Shown here piece after piece: positions 40,425 to 52,696 of a DNA stretch of 64,000 bases (position 1 is its first letter; every line of letters begins with the position of its first letter). Source of the stretch: Psettodes erumei. Lineage: Eukaryota > Chordata > Actinopteri > Pleuronectiformes > Psettodidae. Under the pieces are notes generated by a model, which searched no databases, was not told the origin of the DNA, and saw nothing but the letters and a program-made list of their open reading frames with translations. The stretch is from contig JAFBJZ010000658.1 in NCBI GenBank assembly GCA_016785225.1, positions 1-64,000 on the forward strand, read 5' to 3'. Position numbers and translations under genes: made by a program.

Positions 40425-41679
40425 ATGCCCGCTAAATTCATCTTCCCCATCGCAGTGGTCTCTGTGCTGGTTGCTTGCACTCCGACTGAAGCATGGTACA
40501 AGCAGGTGGCCGGTCCAAGCTACTACTCGGTGGGCAGGGCGTCCGGCTTGCTGTCCGGCATCCGGAGGTCACCGTACGTCAGGAGAGCGGAGCTGTACCC
40601 GTCAGAAAGCGGGGAGACTGCGACGAACAGCTTGTTTTCTCAAGTACCTGCGCACAATTTCATCCTGAAGACGATGGTCAGTGGTCACTGATCTTCATCA
40701 GCGCATTATCGACTGGATAGGATGCACATTACGCATGGCAAATGGTAGCTCGGCGCACGGGCGTAAAATGAATCCATATGTAAAATGTGTCTTACTGTTT
40801 AACTTGATATCCGGTTATCCTTAAAATTACAAAACATCGGATACTGGTTATTTTACAATAGCACGGGCTGGTCACAGGTGAAAATATTCTTTTGCACTGT
40901 TGTTCTATTGGTAGATATTTGGGGATGAGTTTGTAGCACTCGCATGGTCTGGTTATATTATTTTTTATTTTATTTTAATTTTATAATTATACCTTGGTAG
41001 GTCTGTAACCAAATGCTGCATTTATTTTAAGGAGCAAATCGTATTGCGAATGCTCATGCAGCAGAATGACCACCGTCAAATTCTATCAGGGATTAAATAT
41101 TTATGCTGTGAACGATAACATAGGCTATAAGAGAAAGGTTTTAATGTAGGCGGTGGAGTCGAGATAATTTAAACTACTTTTTATGTTTTTTTGTAGTTTA
41201 ATCTGTAGTTATGGTCCTATCTTATAAATTATATATGCCATGCGTTATTTGCGTGAATTCGACATAATGCAAAGTTACTTTAGAGTAAAAATGTCACAAA
41301 TGTAGTCAGATACAAAGTGCAGTATTTCCCTCTGAAATGTAGCAGGGTAGAATAAGTTCTTCAAAATTATACTTATGCAGTGCTCGAATAACTAGTACTA
41401 CTACAAGTCATTGTGCTATGAAATGACAGGATAAAAACTATCATGACTAATTCTTAAGTATGTCAACATCACACTGATTTTAGTGCACATAATGTAAAAG
41501 TTTGTTACATTCCTGATGTCACTACATCATTTCTGTTTCTCTCCAAACAGCCTGTTTGTATCAAAGACATTACACCAAACCTGCAGAGCTGTGAACTCTT
41601 CCAGGAAATCAAGGGTACTTTGAAATGCAAAGCGGAGGTCTTCCTGACTCTGGACTCCTCAGACTGTGCAGGAGACTGA
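40425..41679 (+). CDS. npb: Neuropeptide B precursor
   Basis: Two exons, 40425-40676 and 41551-41679, encode 126 residues (human prepro-NPB is 125). Residues 1-23 form a signal peptide ending PTEA. The mature peptide begins with the diagnostic WYKQVAGPSYYSVGR and ends SGIRRSPYV at residue 52, followed by the dibasic site RR. That gives a 29-residue NPB-29-like form, with cleavage after RR at 46-47 a possible 23-24-residue form. The C-terminal half, starting PVCIKDITPNLQSCE, has the four-cysteine tail of NPB precursors, which separates it from NPW. NPB acts through NPBWR1/2 receptors in feeding, stress and endocrine control. The donor is the less common GTCAGT. A poly(A) signal AATAAA lies at 41,890-41,895. 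Confidence 0.97.
41289..41401 (-). repeat. Common fish interspersed repeat fragment in npb intron
   Basis: The sequence from GTCACAAATGTAGTCAGATA through TTTCCCTCTGAAATGTAGC matches from memory a short, extremely frequent interspersed repeat of teleost genomes. A second piece in opposite orientation lies at about 50,878-51,000. Family assignment would need a repeat library. Confidence 0.6.
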
Positions 41680-41889
41680 GCAGTAAAGCCAGCAGCTGGG
41701 CTGGAGGATGAAGCCTACTTTGTGAAGGCATTAATGTTTAAAAACTGTACATTTTCTGCTGTCAAGTTGCATTTAAAGAAAGACATGCTTTTCACTAATG
41801 TATTCATTGATTTTTATGCTAAAACTGTCTGCAATCTTTAAGCTGTAAAAGTAATGCATTAATGTATTTATTTGATCTACGTTTTCATT

Positions 41890-41895
41890 AATAAA
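41890..41895 (+). terminator. npb: npb poly(A) signal
   Basis: AATAAA 211 bases after the npb stop codon. The gnav1 transcript comes from the other side, with a minus-strand AATAAA at about 42,130-42,135, so the two genes end tail-to-tail within about 240 bases. Confidence 0.75.
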
Positions 41896-41929
41896 TGAAT
41901 CATATTGCAGCCCCTTGCTGATTTTTTAA

Positions 41930-41956
41930 ATATATATATATATATATATATATATA
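41930..41956. repeat. (TA)n microsatellite between npb and gnav1
   Basis: About 13 TA dinucleotides lie between the convergent 3' ends of npb and gnav1. Length polymorphism is likely. Confidence 0.9.
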
Positions 41957-42281
41957 AACACTTTGTTATTGGTCAGTTAGAGGCAATAAACATGTCAACA
42001 AATACTGAAAAAATAACTAAAAATTGGCGTATTTTTGTAACCCCAAAAACCTGGTTCTATTAAGTGGAAAAGTGGAGAAATGAAACTAATCAAACTGCAT
42101 AAAAATTACCAAAAAAACCAAATAAATATTTTATTTAAAAGATTTAAAATAAAATGTGGCAGGTGCAGCTTAAAAAAACTTAACCTTTTTGCCACTTAAA
42201 TAACTTTAAGCGTAAAACATTCATACATCTGAGGAAAAAAGTTAAATTCCACAGCTGTGACTGAGTAAAATCAAAACCTTT

Positions 42282-45200
42282 TTATAGGAGCTGGACAGCT
42301 GCTAGGTTCTCCTTGATAATCTGATCTATGACCATGTGGAAGACGACCTGTATGTTGGAAGTGTCTATGGCCGTGGTGAAGTGGTGGTACACGGGCTTGT
42401 TGAGATTGCTGTTACGTGACGAAAACATGGCAGTGATGTGGTGGGCTGCAGCATCCACATCACCATCTGCTCCTGGATTTGGACGAAGAGAAAAAAATAT
42501 GACAAATCAGACATCCAGTTGAGTTAGGAGTCATACAAACTACAATAGGTCCAAGTCAGGAAGCAGTGATAAAAGCAAGGCATCCACTTCAGTAGAGAAT
42601 CTGTATGTAATTAGTTTTCTTCTCAATCCCCAACTGGACACATAAAACACTGATGCACTGAGTGTTTGCTTCTCAGTTACTGTGAATGAGCATTAAATAT
42701 GTATCAACATGATCTGTCCAGAGAGAGTGAGGCAAACAACAGGACTGTATGTCAGAAGGATTTCTGATTACCCAACGGACAGGGAGGATGCAGTGACACA
42801 TCCAGCAAAACAATAAAGAGAAACACATAAAAACACATCCCTTGAGGAATTCAAGATTCTTCTCTCTTGAGATGCTGAGCCAGAGCTGGAGGACAATGTC
42901 AACACGGCATTACTGGACAGAGTTTCTCAAGTTTGGGTTATTAAACTTCCCTAAGTCTAAGTTCTCAGTCGATTCCCAAGACTGATTCTGATTAATCATC
43001 TACCTGCTTTGTTAATCCTTCAGCACTTTCTCACGAACAAAACCCCAAAGTATGCCATACTTCGATTCATGCAAAGTAACTATGGAATCATGAGAAATCT
43101 GACACCTAAAATCAACATATTTGCAAGACAATTTTGCCTACCTGTATAACTGGAAAGGTAAAATCTCAAGTGTCTTCCAGAATGAAGGATCTTTTCCCGA
43201 AAAAGGTCAGTTTTGTTCATGAACAAAATCTGTAGGAAAGAGATGCCACCAGAGGAAATATTGACAATGTCTAAGTAACAGTAAGTAAGTTTCAGTGGTG
43301 ATTTTTCATGAATCGAGTAAAAAAAGCTTGCCTTGAAAGTTGCATTATGTCATTTTGTTGACCAGCAGTTACATGTCAAGTAAGAAAGTAAGTAAGTAAG
43401 AAATCACAGAAAATATACTGTTTCCAACAGAGCTACCCCAAGAGCATCTTGGCATATTTGTGAAGACATGTACATCTTTGTTCACAAGTGACAAAATACT
43501 GAGTAAGCTCCTCTGCAGTGCAGAGCAAAAACACATTGATAAACAGCACATGTATTAGATTTGTCCATGGTTAAGTCCATACAAAAAGATGGACAACTGC
43601 CTTTAATTAATCAAGTTGTTGGTACTTTTATTTATTAATGTGGTTTTGAATTTTTTAAAAAATGTAGTGGCAGTAAAATAACTCCGAAATACAGGATAAT
43701 GTACAGATATAAAGTAAAGTGACCAACAATTCATTTCCATTGTCAGTATTCACACAAGTCCTCAGTTTTGAGACTCAGTATAGCCTGTGCACCATCTGCT
43801 TAGCGCAAATGATTACCATAACCACACACACACACCAGACAAATGGCAGACAGAGGCCATTAAAACAAAACTTTAAAGTGATACCGTATTGTAGTCTAAA
43901 CACATTTATGAACACCTTTAAGAAAACCTGCTGAAATAAGTGCAAATAAACTTACCAGTGAGGTGCTGTTAAAGACTGTGTTGGTGCAGACTGATGTAAA
44001 AATTTCAAGACTCTCTTGCAGCCGATTCTGTGAGGAAAAACATGAAAAAGCAGAGATGGGGCTGTGAACATATAAAGTTTGCGCAAAATTTAACAACTCA
44101 GCGTCCATTCTGCCAAATAAGGAAAGACATATGTTACACTTGATTTACTGTATGTGATTACAACCAAGTAGTCGTTTTCTTACCACTGTGGGGTCCTCCA
44201 TCAGTGTCATGTCATAACTGCTCAAGGCCACCACAAACAACACTACCTGTATGCAGTCAAAGCAACTGAGCCACTTCCTCCTCTCACTCCGCTGGCCCCC
44301 GACATCATACAACCTGTCAGACAAAACACCTCATTCTTTTATTCAGCCAATGAGCTGGTGACAATCGATCCCAGACTATAAGTGCAAGAAAAGAAAAGAC
44401 ACGATTCATTTGGTAAGCCTTTCTCCATGTTATATACCTTAAATAACTCCAATTGATCTGTAAACAGATGCTGTTCTTGCCCTGGAGAGCTCAAGTGTAC
44501 TAAACTCTCCCAAGATTGTCAGGGCACATCGAGTTACAGAAACTTAACATAACTTGAAATGTTGAAGTTGAATGAAGTACTCTCAGTACTGAATTATCAG
44601 TTCAGAAAATATTTCATAAATAGCTTTACTTATTCTGCTTGTCTGTGGGAGAGTCGCACTACCACCCAGACAAACCTTTGACTTAACAAAAACAGCTTAA
44701 TTGACTTACTCTTTCAAATATTGGAGCAATCTATTTCAAAATACAATCTGGCTCTAAGTGAAGCTGTGGGTCTTGGTGACATGGGTAATGGTTTCCCATT
44801 TGGGCCAGAAAGTCTCCAGGTGCATGATTGCACTTGTCATTTCAGAGGCAGTGAAGCGTTTACCCCCCCAGGTCAAGAGTCAGTTTTAACAAGCTGGGGG
44901 ACAATAAGTGTTAACCGTGGTATTTGACAGTAGTTTCCATGCCGCAGAGAAGAAAATCATCGTTCACGACAGCAAGAATGCTTTTATGGCTTTACAGATT
45001 AAGTTGAAGAGCAGGATCAGACCTAGAAAATGGCACAACCTGCAAGACCTGCGAAATAATGTATCTGAATTTAATGGAATCTGACCAAGAGGTGAGACTG
45101 AGGTGCTTTCAAGCAGTTCCAGACATGCCTATCAGTTTTCAATAAAATGATAACATAATACACTGATAATTTAATAATATTGAGATAGAAGACAGGGTCT

Positions 45201-48200
45201 GATCACCTGAACAATAAACGCATCAACTTTATACAAGTAGACAAGAAAAATGTCTACTGCAGGGAGAATGCAAAACAACTTTCATAACTTTTGCATCACT
45301 ACTTTCGACTACCTTCAGATTGTGAAAAAAAAAACCTTACACAAACATTCCTCTATAGTATAAGCTAAAAATTGGCTACAGTGATCAAAAGTTATTCTGT
45401 ACATGTAGAATACTACTATATTGTGACTAAATCTTGTAATTTCTTAGGGAACAATATTACAGAACAGCTCTATAGTTTGCTGTGCGCACAAACCACTGTC
45501 ACACCAATCCCACTTTATTGGTGTATTTGTCCCGAGCAACCACATAAAACATATAACTTCTATTACTGTTAACAGAAAGAAAAAAGAAAATTTTAGAAAA
45601 ATACAATAACATTATCTATGTTATAATAATATCTAATTTGAAGACGTTTTAATAACTTTAAAGGGTTTGTGTTGACACCCACAGATACCCTGATGAAGAT
45701 GTAAGATTTTTTCAATAACTCACGTTAGGTATATCAATAATATTCCAACCTTGAAGAAGCTACATGCAATATTCATGAAGTCCTGGTCAGCAGCTAAGAG
45801 ATGTGATGCAGGGAGCATCATTGATGTTTGCTTACTCTGGAAACAAAAGTTCAAAGGGGGGAGGGGTTTCAATGTTTCACTGCTATGCTTCCTCCACATT
45901 TTATTCCTGGAATAAGCAGGGGGAGTGAAGCCATCAATATTTTATGTCTGAGTCATGCCCAGGCTGCTGCCTCCCATGGCTTAGCAGTAGAGTTCAGCTT
46001 TTACCAGGGATCCTTCAGGAGTTTGCGGTGAGGCTGAGTCTCCAGAGCCTCACCGAGCTGCTTCCTCAAACAGTAGAGCGCGGAACAACTCCACGAATGG
46101 TAATAATGATGGAAAGTAAATCCATACCCAAACGTCATTACTGCACCATACATGTTAACCCATTACAAATGGAAAATATTGCTATTGACATCTATAGTTA
46201 TTATTTATTGTTTATTTATTCCATACCAGAAAACCTGTTGCAGTGAAACAACTTGAGTTGTGAAATATGCCTGTAGGTGATTCACTACAACCAACATTTG
46301 GTTAGGAGTACTTTGTAAGGTTATATTACTGTGTGCTATGATCTTTAAAATTTGGGGCCCGGTTGAGTGGTTAACACACATGCCATGTGGCCACAGCACC
46401 CTTCTGTCATTTATGGCTTTTCTGTCCTTTCACTCAAACATCAATTCTTTCCAGTCAATATAGTCAACTGTCCAATAAAGGATGAAAAACACAGAATAAT
46501 CATAAACAATGAGAAATTACACCTTTTATCAACTCCAAAACCATATTGACATGTTAGGCCTCATTACTAAAAAAGCTAATAACACAAATGGCACCATCAT
46601 ATTCATCACATGTAATGAGCAACTGCATAGTGAAATGCATTTATTACATGCTATATTGCCCAGTCCATGTTTTGTGCAGTGAGTATGCGTGTAGAGAAGT
46701 CTAGATGCCCCTGGTCACATTCAATTTGCTTTCAGGTTTGAAACCTTGATAATAACCGAGATTTCTTCATTGGAACAGGTTGAATGTTTCAAGGGGATGT
46801 AAAAGTTCACCATATCATACTACATCAAAAGCTCTTCATATGAAAGGTATAAGTTGCAAAGAGAACAATTGTACCTCAACGTATAAAAAAATGAGATATT
46901 GTTTTAATATTAAGTGCACCTAATCAAGAACTTAATTGTCCCTCTAACGATAAATGTTAAATGACGGAAGCCTTCAGTGAGCGCAATGCGACTTATTAAA
47001 GTGCCTTTACCCTCATATGAAGGATTATGCTGGCGCAGGTTGTATTATCTGTGCACAGCAGTACATTGTGTATATCCTGTTTCAGCCACTGCTGAGCTTA
47101 GTAGTAGTAAGCCTTACCGAAAGATTGTTTCATTATCTTGAAACTGCGTCTCAATGATTCCACAGGTCCTCACTCTCACTCTCAGAACATCTGCCTCAGT
47201 GGGAACATAGTTGGGAGCGATGACTCGACTCATGCTTTCGAAGAAACTGGAGAGGCAACAGGAGGAGAACAAGAAATATCACTACCTGATGACTTGTTGA
47301 CAAGTTCATTCAACTTAATGGTCATTCTGAGGGCTGCACGCTGTGGTGCTGTTGAATTGTGTTGCGCTATACTGAGTGGTGTTTCTGATTACGTCATCTG
47401 CAGAGACTGATATGAATTACATTGCACTGAACCATTTAAAACCAGGAGCTACAGAGAATTGTGTCAGGGTTTTTTTTTTTACCTCTAGCTGCAATTCAGT
47501 TGGAGAAGCAATGACCAACACTGAACAAGCTCTGATAAACATGGAGGTCAATATGATCTAAAACACTCAGAAGCTACAGTCAAAAGCACCAAGGTCTGCT
47601 GGGACAATAGATGCATACACAGCGAGGCACAAAGCAGAGTGACGACAATATCTTTACCTGCAACATTGGTTACAGGGCTGTTACATGGGAGTCATCATGC
47701 AAAAGCACTCAAAGTTTAACGATTTTATACTGTAATTATATGAATATGAAAATATTTGCTTTTAGCTCTTCCAGTGTAAGACCAGGCTGTTTTTTCATTA
47801 AGAGAATCTTAAACGATGGTTTTGATACTTTCGACCTCAGTCAACATTTTTGCAACTTGCAGTGAATTCAGGTGAAAAATCACTTTTTTTTTCCCAAAAC
47901 AATATTGTAGACTGAGCAACCATATCAAACCACTCATCTCCCCTTCACTTCAGCAGATAACATCTTTCATTTAACAGACTTACCAAGGATACAAAATAAG
48001 TCTAAGAAGAAGTCTGTAAGAATATTTCTGAAAGTGCCTAAGGCTGGCAATCTTAAAATATAGTAGACATCTACTATAATTTTAGTGCCAGCCTATATAT
48101 AAGACCAATCTTAAAATATCTCAGCCCCAGTTGTGTAATTTGCTGTTTTAATTACTTGTATTTATGAAGCCTTGGCTCTGCACAAATAATATACATATCA

Positions 48201-50054
48201 TGGGTATAAATGTAAATGTACTTGAATTGGCTCTGTTATAAACATTCTGTCTCATACATCAAATTTCATTTTATACAACACAAAATACATCTTCCAACAA
48301 AGCATGTCTATGTAATTCCACCCGCTGATTTCCATTTCAAAACGTACCACATCTCAGCAGTGCTGAATTCAAGTTAATGAAGCTTGAGCTGCTTGGAATG
48401 GATTTCGAAAACAATTATTTTTAACAACATTAGCAGTTCAGTTTATGCCAAAAGCTAATGTCCAAGAAGTCATTTCAAACATCAAGGTGCCTTCAAGTCA
48501 AGTGTGTCACGACACATTCTAATCCAATATTCCTTGAGGAAGAAATCAATGTGGGGCGCAGCAGAGTGAGAACACTGAAAGGGAGCTCGTCGAGTTTCAC
48601 ATCATCCTCCACCTCCCAATCTTATTGAGTTCCGATAATGAAGCTGTCACAACTTCATCTCTCTCCGTCTGGCCAGATAGACTATGTTTTAACTCGGCAG
48701 ACCTCCTACCTGTTGCTTCTAAGATAAGGAGTTCTAAATCGGTCAGTTTAATTCAAGTTCATACAAAAATAAAAACTACTTAAAATTCCCACCTGCACCT
48801 TCATTTTAAAAGACACACAATGCCAACAGCTTTCATGATAAATCAACCTTGTTTTTCTATGATGGCACCAGCCACACAAACAGTGGCACATGCAACAAAA
48901 GGCATCTTAATGAGCTATGCAAGTAGGTTAACAACTTCAGCTACAGCTTCACTGGTTCTTATTCATGAAACAGAAAAATAACTGACTCTTTAATCATGTC
49001 TCTTTTACCAGCCCCACCCTTATTCCCACCTCGCTGTAAACACTGCTTTTTAATTTGGTCCCAATTAAGCCTCCCATTCCACAAATGTCACAGGAATCAT
49101 TTCCTGAAGATGAGTTATTCTCAGCCACTTGCTTTACAGTTGCTCCTTATTTACAAGATGTGACGACATGCTTCTTAGTGGGCAATTTCCTTTGACATTT
49201 CCACCGTCAGTCATAATCGGGAGGTGTCGTGCAGTGTCGATCATTTAAGGTCATTCTACTCACTAGAGCGCAGAGTCATTCAGCTCAAACTCATAGCCTC
49301 TGGCCACGGCAGCTCGCAGCCCTTGGTCGGCCCAAAGCGAACAGAAAGCATGAGCCAGGAAGGGGAGCAGTTCCTGGTCATCCCCCAAACACTGGCTGCA
49401 GGACAGGACGGAGCGAGCGTGCACCTGAACGGGAGAAGATAGAGCCACAATGTTGCTACAGGTAAACACTGACATCTAGTGTGACAAAGAGGGTTTTGCC
49501 ACGAAAAGTGGTCTACAACGGGTAAACTCCCGTCTCCACAGATGACTGCATTGTGTCCTCACCTTGTTCTTTTTGTTGGCAAGGTTTATCCTCAGCATTC
49601 CCATTCCTCGAAGAACAAACTTCATCGAGGTCAGGAGGTTGTCTAGTACTGCAGGCTGTGAGGGAAATGACATTTTGTGACACAACAGTGATGCTGAATG
49701 TTGTATTTGGTTCAGATGACTTCAATGTGTTGGTTACAGCCATCTAGTACCTTAAAACTGATGAGCTCCTGCTTCGAAAAGCCATGACTGTGAATTATCT
49801 TTATCTGTTTGACCAGAGTGCTCTTTCCACTCTCTGCTGCTCCTGATGCACAAACCATAGAAATAAATACCAATACTTCAGTGCCACATGATGACTTAAA
49901 GAAATGCAAATGCCTTTAACTTACCAAGCATGAGGATTTTCACCACATTCATCTCAGTCCTGGCATGTTCACAGAGGTCTTGCTCTATTTTAGAGCTTTG
50001 GAGCTTAGCCTTTTTAGCTTCCTCTGTAATATCCTGGTGAAGGCACATTCCCAT
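42282..50054 (-). CDS. gnav1: G protein alpha subunit, Gv class, with a frameshift in exon 8
   Basis: Nine coding exons: 49925-50054, 49751-49842, 49563-49655, 49264-49424, 47118-47246, 44184-44313, 43956-44027, 43142-43230 and 42282-42472. The product starts MGMCLHQ, with Gly2 for myristoylation and Cys4 for palmitoylation. P-loop GAAESGKST (44-52), switch I RVRTCGI (Arg183, Thr186), DVGGQ (205-209, catalytic Gln present), FMNKTD (272-277) and TTAIDTSN are all recognisable. The helical domain segments NLLTSMKFVL and NLANKKNK point to the fish Gv class rather than Gi, Gs, Gq or G12. The tail ENLAAVQLL has no Cys at -4, so it should resist pertussis toxin. An A6 run at 43,200-43,205 (T6 on the coding strand) puts exon 8 one base out of frame. 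Without it the protein would be 361 residues. As given it stops at about residue 302. Confidence 0.85.
43200..43205 (-). other. gnav1: One-base frameshift in gnav1 exon 8 homopolymer
   Basis: After NKTDLF the family continues (R/E)EKI. Coding-strand T6 forces a +1 shift immediately after Phe279. The shifted frame adds 23 unrelated residues and reaches TGA at about 42,460-42,462 in the last exon. The summed CDS is 1,087 bases, one more than a multiple of three, while all other exon phases agree. No alternative splice site in the exon repairs this. It is either a real lesion, an allele or a homopolymer read error. Confidence 0.85.
44314..47117. other. gnav1: gnav1 intron 5 (2.8 kb)
   Basis: Apart from the SINE remnant at 46,354-46,490, no exon or RNA is supported. 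A locally GC-richer block at 45,940-46,100 has no coherent splice signals. Confidence 0.6.
46354..46490 (+). mobile_element. Degenerate tRNA-derived SINE in gnav1 intron
   Basis: GGTTGAGTGGTTAACACACA resembles an RNA polymerase III A-box region, followed by a CATGTGGCCACAGCACCC block and a tail AACTGTCCAATAAAGGATGA. I recognise this arrangement from a common percomorph SINE. The B-box part is badly decayed. Confidence 0.5.
47247..49263. other. gnav1: gnav1 intron 4 (2.0 kb)
   Basis: No additional exon was needed to complete the G alpha protein, and none is visible. The segment 48,520-48,700 is less AT-rich and might be conserved noncoding DNA. I see no repeat in it. Confidence 0.55.
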
Positions 50055-50566
50055 GCAGATCTAAGGGAGAACTCAGTTTTCACATGCAAGCAGGATACTC
50101 TGGGCTTTTTCTAACTACGCAGGTATGGGGGCAAATAACACCACCTAATGTATGATTTATGGATATGTTTGAGGAAGACCTTCAAAGGACATGGCTCTGA
50201 GAAAAAACATTTTGGGCACTTCAAAATTAATAATAACATGAGTGACTCTGGCTTGGTAGCTAATGCTGTCTGTATGCTTTCAACCATAAAAAACAGATAA
50301 ATGCTATTTTCTATGAATATATGACTTAGTGAATCACATGTCTTTCAATTGCTTAAACAGTCCCAACCCAATGGTTTTCCTCACAACTCCTCAGCTATAC
50401 GACATCATGAGAGTGAATATTTGGATGTTTTGACTCGGCCTGTAGGAATGATTGCATGAGTCAAAGTAGTTGAGTTGATGAGTAGTTCGAAGGTTTTGGT
50501 GCACCCAGAACATAAACAATCCTTTAGGTTTTCGACGAGATGTAAATAAATGAATAAAAGTACTAC

Positions 50567-50605
50567 CTGCAATGGGACTGGCAGGATATTAAGACAACGA
50601 AACAT
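50567..50605 (-). CDS. gnav1: Possible upstream exon of gnav1 with in-frame ATG
   Basis: A GTAGTA donor at 50,566 can splice to the acceptor at 50,061-50,062 in front of the MGMC exon. The upstream exon contains an ATG at 50,605 in the same frame, and would add about 15 residues (MFRCLNILPVPLQIC) before the usual Met. The frame stays open further upstream. Most likely this is 5' UTR and translation starts at MGMC, because an N-terminal extension would block myristoylation. Confidence 0.45.
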
Positions 50606-50877
50606 GGCTGATTTTGCTCTGCGCGCAGGCGTGACGCTTGACTGAAACCCGGAGGCGTGTAGGTGCTGTGTTTGCAGGAAAATGGGGAGGCTGATTGGGG
50701 CTAATTGGGGGCAGGCGCGCATGGCGATGATGCGTTCAGATCAGCTTGGACAAACGGGTACAAAAAGAGAAAAACGTAAAGTTTTGCTCAGGCGTGACCA
50801 CGTATGAGAAAACTTACAGAAATAGCTTTCCCATAGTGTAAAATTTTGAATGGGAGTAACTACCACCGGTCGTGTCT

Positions 50878-51000
50878 TGACTGAAGTATTGTACAATTTT
50901 GAAATCCTTTTATTTAACTCGAGTATTTCCATTTCATACTAACTATACTTCTACTCCACTGTATTTGAGAGCGAAATGTAGCTTTCACTCCACTAAATAA
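50878..51000 (+). repeat. Common fish interspersed repeat fragment, second copy
   Basis: CGAGTATTTCCATTTCATAC followed by TTCTACTCCACTGTATTTGA is the opposite-strand reading of the same frequent teleost repeat seen at 41,289-41,401. It lies just upstream of gnav1. Confidence 0.6.
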
Positions 51001-52696
51001 GCCTATAACTGGTGACTACATCAGGCCATTATACATGGTAAAAGGGAAACAGGGAAAAGCTTTGCTGCCAGTCTGCTACTAAAATAATCTAATCCTAATG
51101 GCCTGACATTTAACCAACTGTGTGAATCATACGTTGAAAATTTAAGATAATTTTTCTGACCAAAGGTTATCTAATGTGTCCAAAGCATGACCTTACCTTT
51201 CATAATGTGACTAATTTGCAGCCTGCTAATTTACCCGATGAGCAGGAAATGAATGAGACATGACAACCCAACCACACGCAGACATTTTGTTTTAGTGAGA
51301 ACAAGGCGACAAACAGCTTTTCAGATCAAATTCTTATTATTGTCCGCAATAATATACTGTAGTCCCATCAGTTTTTACAGTATTTGTCAACTGAGAGTTG
51401 CCAATAACATATAGATTATAGTCTACGCTGGATACATTCCAACTTGACATACAGATATATTATTATGCTTTTCAAACAATATGAATCTATACAGTAGTTA
51501 ATGGAGATGAGGTGAGTAAAATATACAGCTACAAAAAATATATTATTTAATCCCATTTGATATAGAGACAGAGGTTAAATTGGTCAGGGCTCAAAAATGA
51601 CAGTAAGAGGTCTACTTCTGATGTGTCAAATCTGTCACAGTTCTCTCATTATATTATGAAAACTAAAGGTTAAAAGCAGTGTTGTGGTGTTCTCTATATT
51701 AGGATAAATCATAGTATTGATTTAAAAAAAAAAACAACAAAAAAAAAAAACAATTGCACTGAGAAGGCCAGGCGTGCAGGTCTCCACTGTGTGCTTTTTT
51801 AGTTAAAAACCTGCTCTAACAATAAAAATGGAACAGTTCTGATGTTTTATGAAAAGTCAGTGCAGTCTGGAGCAGGATCTGGCATATATGTGAGATCCCA
51901 AAAGGGTCCATCAAAGTTTCAACAATTCTCACTTCCAAGCAAAAAGTTTAAACCCAGGGAAGGACATTTTCTCCCCGAACTCTCTAGTGGTTTCAGCATC
52001 TTCCAGAAAGCCTTTAATCACTTTTTAATGCATACATACAGTACATACAGTATATACAGAGATAGAGAGATTAGTCATGGGGCTAAGCCCATTGTTGGGC
52101 AGAAAGCAGCAAAAGCCCCATGGAAATAACGAACCAAATCTCTTCCTTGCTATAGTTCATGCCTGACCAGCATCTCAAGTCTCCACACTTGCTGTTCAAA
52201 TGCCCAAATCCCACAATATAGTATTTAAAAAGTTACTATTTTAAATTTTTTTATCAAAAAAATAAATGTACTTGAATTAAAAATATCCGACATAAAATAG
52301 AGAGTTGAAGACAGTGATATCTTCATTGTTTTAACTTTTTAAAATTGTTTTGTTAACTCAATTGTTAAATATCTGTAAATGTGTAAATTTTTTTGACGTG
52401 AACATGTAATTGCATATGCAGAATACATTAATACACAGAGAGCCCCCCCCCCAAACACAAACACACACGTATAAACGCACACATTGTATACCTGACGTAT
52501 ACACTGCACCGCTGTCACTGTGGCTTCAAACTGGCTGCAGTAATCGAGCATGTGTGTGCGTGTGTGTCTTTGTGTATTTTTGGTGGGGGTGTCATAACAC
52601 TTATAAAAGGTCCAATTTACTGTACATGAGATAAGATTAATTGAGCTTGTCAGTGCTATGATGATTCTCAGTTGATGGTATCTTTTTAGGGATTTT
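51001..52696. other. Spacer between gnav1 and pcyt2, including the pcyt2 3' UTR
   Basis: No coding exon is supported. It includes poly-A runs at 51,722-51,752, a C10 run with CA-rich DNA near 52,443-52,475 and a GT-rich patch at 52,550-52,570. The pcyt2 3' UTR must occupy part of the right side. A minus-strand ATTAAA near 52,023 is one possible poly(A) signal. Confidence 0.55.

Noticed and set aside
43142..43230. Alternative splicing as an explanation for the gnav1 frameshift
   Set aside because: The donor and acceptor are the only suitable sites, and moving either would delete conserved residues without giving a better fit.
45940..46250. Open frame in the GC-richer part of gnav1 intron 5
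   Set aside because: The G alpha protein is complete without it and no homologous residues or splice sites are seen.
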